Shown in pieces: positions 3,770-7,233 of a stretch of 7,233 bases of DNA. Within the stretch, counting starts at the first letter, position 1. Each line of letters opens with the position of its first letter. A program made the position numbers and the translations under genes. Source of the DNA: DASYAN01 sp036501345 (lineage in GTDB: Bacteria > Chloroflexota > Ktedonobacteria > Ktedonobacterales > Ktedonobacteraceae); contig DASYAN010000345.1 of the NCBI GenBank assembly GCA_036501345.1, positions 1 through 7,233 of the forward strand, given 5' to 3'. The notes beneath the pieces were generated by a model that made no database searches, was not told where the DNA came from, and saw only the letters and a list, made by a program, of their open reading frames with translations.

Positions 3770-6160
3770 ATGAAAAGGCAATGTATGCTAAGAAATCTAA
3801 GACTATCGAAGTGGAAATGCTTAGTTCTCAGCTTAATTATAGTTGGAGTGACTCTCATCTCTGACAGACCATTCATTACCATTGCGAAGGCTAGCGTGAA
3901 TAGCCAAAAGCAGGCCGCAGTGAAGTCCGAAGCAGCAGAAATTCAAGCGGATAAACAAACAATTCCCGCAGTGGCAGGTGGCACGCCTATAGCCTCGCGG
4001 GGCGCAACCCTTCCGTATGTCGAATACGAAGCCGAAAAAGCGGCCACTAATGGCACGGTAATTGGTCCGGACCGCACATTTACACAGCTTGCCTCAGAGG
4101 CATCAGGACGTAAGGCAATCCAGTTGAAAACGCGAGGCCAATATGTCGAATTCACGCTGATGCAACCTGCAAATGCGATGACCATTCGTTACAGCATTCC
4201 AGACTCAACAAATGGAACTGGCTTGACAGCCCCTTTGAGTCTATATATCAACGGAACACACAAGCAGAACCTGACACTGACATCAAAATATAGCTGGTTC
4301 TATGGAGGCTATCCATTTACCAATAACCCTGGTGATGGCAAACCGCACCATTTCTACGACGAAACGCGGATCATGTTTGGACAATTGGCAGTTGGTACCA
4401 AAGTGCGGCTGCAGATAGATGCTGGTGACACCGCACCATGGTATATTATTGATCTCGCTGACTTTTACCAAGTCCATGTCCCCTATATCAAGCCATCTGG
4501 CTATATATCCATCACCGACACAGGTGCTGATCCCACTGGTGCGACTGATTCTACACAGGCTATGAATAAAGCTGTTGCAGCTGCCGAGAATCAGAGGAAA
4601 GGGGTATGGATTCCAGCTGGCACATTCACCATTACTAGCCACATCATCGTGAACAATGTGACAGTGCGCGGTGCTGGTCCCTGGTATAGTGTGCTTCAGG
4701 GCAATGGCGTCGGCGTGTATGGCAATGCTAGCCCTAATCCTAGCAAGAACGTCAAGTTGTATGACTTCGCCATCTTCGGTGAGGTTATGAACCGCGATGA
4801 TAGCGCCCAAGTCAATGGTATTGGTGGGGCTCTGGGTGGAGGATCAATTATTCAAGACATTTGGATCGAACACACCAAGGTGGGCATGTGGTTTGATGGT
4901 CCGTTCAGTGGCCTGTTGATTACCGACGACACAATCCGCGATACGACCGCGGATGGGATCAATTTGCATGATGGCATCACCAATACGATTATTGAGCAGA
5001 CACAGGTACGCAATACTGGTGATGATGGGCTAGCCATGTGGTCGGAAAAAAATCCCGATCAGAACGACGTGTTCCGGTTCAATACGGTACAATTGCCCAT
5101 TCTGGCTAACAACATCGCTATCTATGGAGGGGCCAATAATAGTGTGACCGACAACATCGTCTCTGATACAATCACACAAGGCGGTGGTATTCACATTGGG
5201 AACCGTTTCAACGCTGTACCACTCAGCGGGACAACGACGATCGCACGTAATACACTGGTGCGCACAGGAGTATTAGACCCGAACTGGCAGTTCGGTGTTG
5301 GAGCAATGTGGTTTTACGCACTAGACTCTGCTATGACGGGCAAGATCAATGTTACGGATGATGAGATAGATGATAGCTCCTACGAGGCCATTCACTTTAT
5401 CGGCTCGAACATCACCAATGTAACCTTTAACCACATCAACATCAACACAGCCAGCACATTCGCTATTCAGGAACAGGCAGCAGGCTCGGCACAGTTTAAC
5501 TATGTAATGGCAAAAAACATTGCAGTGAGTGGGCAGTACAACTGCGGAGTTAACTTCGCTATCATAAAGGGATTAGGCAATACTGGCTGGAACAGTACGC
5601 ACTGTGGCTTTCCAACTACCTCATCACCTACTCCCTCAAGTATTTCCCCATCTACAGCACCTGTACCCACACCAGTCCCAACTCCCCTACCAGCACCTCC
5701 CGGGAAACTAGTAACCGCAATTGACGCTGGTGGTACTGGATCAGGTCACTTTACGGCAGACACGAACAATAACCAGGGTCATCAGCTTGCTGACCTTTCC
5801 AGTCCAATCGATACAAGTAGAGTGGGCAATCCACCTCCCCAAGTAGTCTATCAGACATGTCACTGGAATAATGCCTTCACTTACGTCATCCCTGGTTTGA
5901 AGGCAAATACGGCATATACATTACGGCTAGACTGGGCAGAACTCTCCTTCCAAGCATCTGGCCAGCGTCAGTTTAATGTTGCGGTTAACGGAAAGACAGT
6001 ACTACATAACTTTGATGTCTATGCTGAGGCTGGTTATAAGAAAGCCCTAGCCAAACAGTTCACCCTGAAGGCTAACAGCAGTGGTCAAATAGTCATCAGC
6101 TTTACACGGGGCCCGGCAGATAACCCCTTTATCAATGGCATTGAAGTCTATACTACCTAG
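3770..6160 (+). CDS. Secreted GH87 alpha-1,3-glucanase with malectin-like module
   Basis: This 796-residue protein is exported. It has a basic N-terminus, a hydrophobic core (about residues 18-30) and a likely signal cleavage near AKA-SVNS (39-45). Residues 82-236 resemble a CBM6/CBM35-type jelly roll (YVEYEAE start, WYIIDLADFYQV end). A right-handed beta-helix follows from about 245 (ITDTGADPTGATDSTQAMNKA) to 610. It contains TADGINLHDG and RNTGDDGLAMWS, the hallmark segments of GH87 alpha-1,3-glucanases. Asp395, Asp418 and Asp419 have the same 23/24-residue spacing as the three catalytic Asp described for Paenibacillus and Bacillus GH87 enzymes. A Pro/Thr/Ser linker (616-645) leads to a malectin/CBM57-like domain (646-795, beginning VTAIDAGGTGSG, ending FINGIEVY). 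The enzyme should hydrolyse alpha-1,3-glucan outside the cell, for example in fungal walls. The ribosome binding site before ATG 3770 is weak (GGGTAGAG, 3756-3763). Confidence 0.88.
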   Translation: MKRQCMLRNLRLSKWKCLVLSLIIVGVTLISDRPFITIAKASVNSQKQAAVKSEAAEIQADKQTIPAVAGGTPIASRGATLPYVEYEAEKAATNGTVIGPDRTFTQLASEASGRKAIQLKTRGQYVEFTLMQPANAMTIRYSIPDSTNGTGLTAPLSLYINGTHKQNLTLTSKYSWFYGGYPFTNNPGDGKPHHFYDETRIMFGQLAVGTKVRLQIDAGDTAPWYIIDLADFYQVHVPYIKPSGYISITDTGADPTGATDSTQAMNKAVAAAENQRKGVWIPAGTFTITSHIIVNNVTVRGAGPWYSVLQGNGVGVYGNASPNPSKNVKLYDFAIFGEVMNRDDSAQVNGIGGALGGGSIIQDIWIEHTKVGMWFDGPFSGLLITDDTIRDTTADGINLHDGITNTIIEQTQVRNTGDDGLAMWSEKNPDQNDVFRFNTVQLPILANNIAIYGGANNSVTDNIVSDTITQGGGIHIGNRFNAVPLSGTTTIARNTLVRTGVLDPNWQFGVGAMWFYALDSAMTGKINVTDDEIDDSSYEAIHFIGSNITNVTFNHININTASTFAIQEQAAGSAQFNYVMAKNIAVSGQYNCGVNFAIIKGLGNTGWNSTHCGFPTTSSPTPSSISPSTAPVPTPVPTPLPAPPGKLVTAIDAGGTGSGHFTADTNNNQGHQLADLSSPIDTSRVGNPPPQVVYQTCHWNNAFTYVIPGLKANTAYTLRLDWAELSFQASGQRQFNVAVNGKTVLHNFDVYAEAGYKKALAKQFTLKANSSGQIVISFTRGPADNPFINGIEVYTT

Positions 6161-6200
6161 TGCTACTGTTGAATATATTACTTATCTGCGGATTGTTACC

Positions 6201-7040
6201 ATGTATATTTCTCAGCGTACCGTACAAAATCTCAGACACATACAGCGCCAGCTGAACCAGCTTCAGCCAGAAGCTCCTCCCAAAGCACTTGTTGTTTCTG
6301 GTTCACCGCAACCGCGCGAGGATATCCTTGTCTTTAGCGGCTCGTTTAATCCTCCTACCACCGCACACCTAGCCCTCTTAAAGCTGGCACAGCAGTTTGC
6401 TCGTCAGCACGAACCGATGTTTGTGTACGCAGCCTTCAATACCCACACGATAGATAAAGAAGCGGTCGTGCGGCCTTTATTGCTCGATCGTATCCTACTC
6501 CTTAAGAGACTCCTGCATACACGTTTACCACACGCTGGCATTCTGATTTTCAATCGCGGCTTATACACAGAGCAAGCCGAGGCAATACGCATGTCATTCC
6601 CCCGCGTGAAGCGTATCTTTTTCCTGGTAGGCTTTGACAAAATTGTACAGATCCTGGACCCACGCTACTACGATGACCGCGACAGAATGCTCTCAGCACT
6701 TTTTAAACAGGCGACATTACTGGTTGCACCACGTGGGAATGCCGGAGAACAAAATTTGGCCGATTTGCTGAACCAAGCAGAAAATAAGTGCTTTGCTCGC
6801 TTTATTCATGCACTGCCATTTGATCCAGCCTATCGAGCTATCTCTTCAACTCGCGTACGCCAGGAAGGCCGTCAAGCTACCAATAGTGTTCTAGACAATG
6901 TACCCCAGGAGATACGCCAGTTTATACACGAGACGCGTGCCTACGCGCCACCAGTGCGGCACTCTGATGGCTCAATGGTCGACTGCTATGAAGAACGCGT
7001 GAAGTATCTGAACGAGCTTGTAGGAAGCCCAGTCTCATAA
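6201..7040 (+). CDS. Nucleotidyltransferase, NMN/NaMN adenylyltransferase-like
   Basis: I prefer ATG 6201 (279 residues). It follows the glucanase stop by 40 nt with a weak GCGGA ribosome binding site at 6188-6192, whereas the in-frame ATG at 6135 lies inside the glucanase gene with no ribosome binding site. The protein has the core of the HxGH nucleotidyltransferase fold: FSGSFNPPTTAHLALL (residues 45-60) binds the triphosphate, GFDKIVQILDPRYYDDRDRM (144-163) resembles the substrate-side motif of NMN adenylyltransferases, and ISSTRVR (214-220) is the second signature. Such enzymes join ATP to NMN or NaMN in NAD synthesis. It is longer than ordinary bacterial NadD (roughly 190-220 residues), and the canonical KPPHK segment is not seen; NTHTIDKEAVVRP stands at about that place. 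It therefore seems closer to the eukaryotic-like/POF1-like branch, and its substrate is uncertain. A weak promoter (TTGAAG 6141, TACTGT 6164) may serve it. Confidence 0.82.
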   Translation: MYISQRTVQNLRHIQRQLNQLQPEAPPKALVVSGSPQPREDILVFSGSFNPPTTAHLALLKLAQQFARQHEPMFVYAAFNTHTIDKEAVVRPLLLDRILLLKRLLHTRLPHAGILIFNRGLYTEQAEAIRMSFPRVKRIFFLVGFDKIVQILDPRYYDDRDRMLSALFKQATLLVAPRGNAGEQNLADLLNQAENKCFARFIHALPFDPAYRAISSTRVRQEGRQATNSVLDNVPQEIRQFIHETRAYAPPVRHSDGSMVDCYEERVKYLNELVGSPVS

Positions 7041-7233
7041 AGGAGGCGCAAGACGGAAGTTAAATTTTGTATTGCCAATCTGAATCATATCACCCTCTTG
7101 GAGCCTATGACGTTTGACTGGGCGTCCATTGATAAATGTGCCTGTTGCTGAACGATTATCAACAATCTCATATTCTCCGTGGGCACACTCTTTGATTGTT
7201 GCATGCAAGCGACTGACCGCCAGATCCTCCAAG
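7035..7233 (-). CDS. FHA domain protein, C-terminal end (partial)
   Basis: On the minus strand a frame enters from the window edge and stops with TGA at 7037-7035. The 65 or so visible residues are the second half of an FHA domain: LAVSRLHATI has the conserved Ser-Arg-x-His that contacts phosphothreonine peptides, followed by YEIVDNRSATGTFINGRPV and LQEGDMIQIGNTKFNFR, the usual closing strands. FHA domains bind phosphothreonine and often work with Ser/Thr kinases, secretion systems or cell-wall regulation. The TTG at the window edge lies within the domain and is not the true start; the N-terminal part, and any extra domain, is outside the window. The protein ends almost directly after the FHA fold. 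The gene converges with the nucleotidyltransferase, and the two coding regions share 6 bp. Confidence 0.9.
   Translation of the reverse strand, partial: LEDLAVSRLHATIKECAHGEYEIVDNRSATGTFINGRPVKRHRLQEGDMIQIGNTKFNFRLAPPL

Noticed and set aside
4283..4810. Minus-strand open frame of 175 codons opposite the GH87 gene
   Set aside because: It lies antisense to a well-supported beta-helix coding region, has no recognisable domain and is a reading shadow of that gene.
6135..6200. Longer nucleotidyltransferase reading from ATG 6135
   Set aside because: This ATG lies inside the glucanase coding region without a ribosome binding site, and the added residues do not look like part of the fold; ATG 6201 is preferred.
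7039..7046. AAAGGAGG, a perfect ribosome-binding-site-like sequence on the plus strand just after the nucleotidyltransferase
   Set aside because: No start codon follows at a usable distance, and the same bases encode the last residues of the FHA protein on the other strand.

Overview
The window reads like a stretch of bacterial chromosome of moderate GC with mostly ordinary bacterial signals: AG-rich ribosome binding sites, one very good sigma-70-type promoter and simple hairpin terminators. The gene set is a pyruvate phosphate dikinase, an actin-like ATPase with a small partner, a large secreted alpha-1,3-glucanase with a Pro/Thr-rich linker and a malectin-like module, an unusual nucleotidyltransferase and an FHA protein. 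Together with the large gaps between genes, this suggests a large-genome, filamentous soil bacterium such as a member of Ktedonobacteria (Chloroflexota). That assignment is an inference from style and memory, not from a marker gene.

Layout, left to right. 1-252: the last 83 codons of pyruvate phosphate dikinase, including its catalytic Cys region, followed by a perfect 9-bp hairpin. 253-632: an intergenic stretch with a second hairpin, a strong promoter (TTGATA-N17-TATAGT) with a near-palindrome over its -35 box, and a possible 39-codon upstream ORF. 633-1337: an AT-rich gene for a 234-residue uncharacterised protein, ended by a rho-independent terminator about 100 bp downstream. 1638-3335: a two-gene operon of a ParM/StbA/Alp-type actin-like ATPase and a 172-residue protein. 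The N-terminus of the latter has the beta-alpha-alpha look of a ribbon-helix-helix ParR adaptor, and a long disordered linker leads to a short acidic/aromatic tail. 3336-3769: a 434-bp non-coding stretch with a 12-bp-arm hairpin, a repeated 11-mer and smaller inverted repeats. 3770-6160: a secreted GH87 alpha-1,3-glucanase (mutanase/mycodextranase type). 6201-7040: a nucleotidyltransferase with GSFNPP and ISSTRVR motifs. 7035-7233, minus strand: the C-terminal end of an FHA domain protein, whose stop codon lies directly beside the stop of the nucleotidyltransferase.

Functionally the genes look like separate units. The most interesting is the filament-forming pair. An actin-like ATPase followed after 18 nt by a probable DNA-binding adaptor is the classic layout of a type II (ParMRC-like) segregation module, yet here it sits among chromosomal-type genes and no obvious parC repeat array is visible. 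It may be a remnant of an integrated plasmid, a divergent chromosomal cytomotive system, or a filament with another job. The GH87 enzyme would be exported to attack alpha-1,3-glucan such as that in fungal cell walls.
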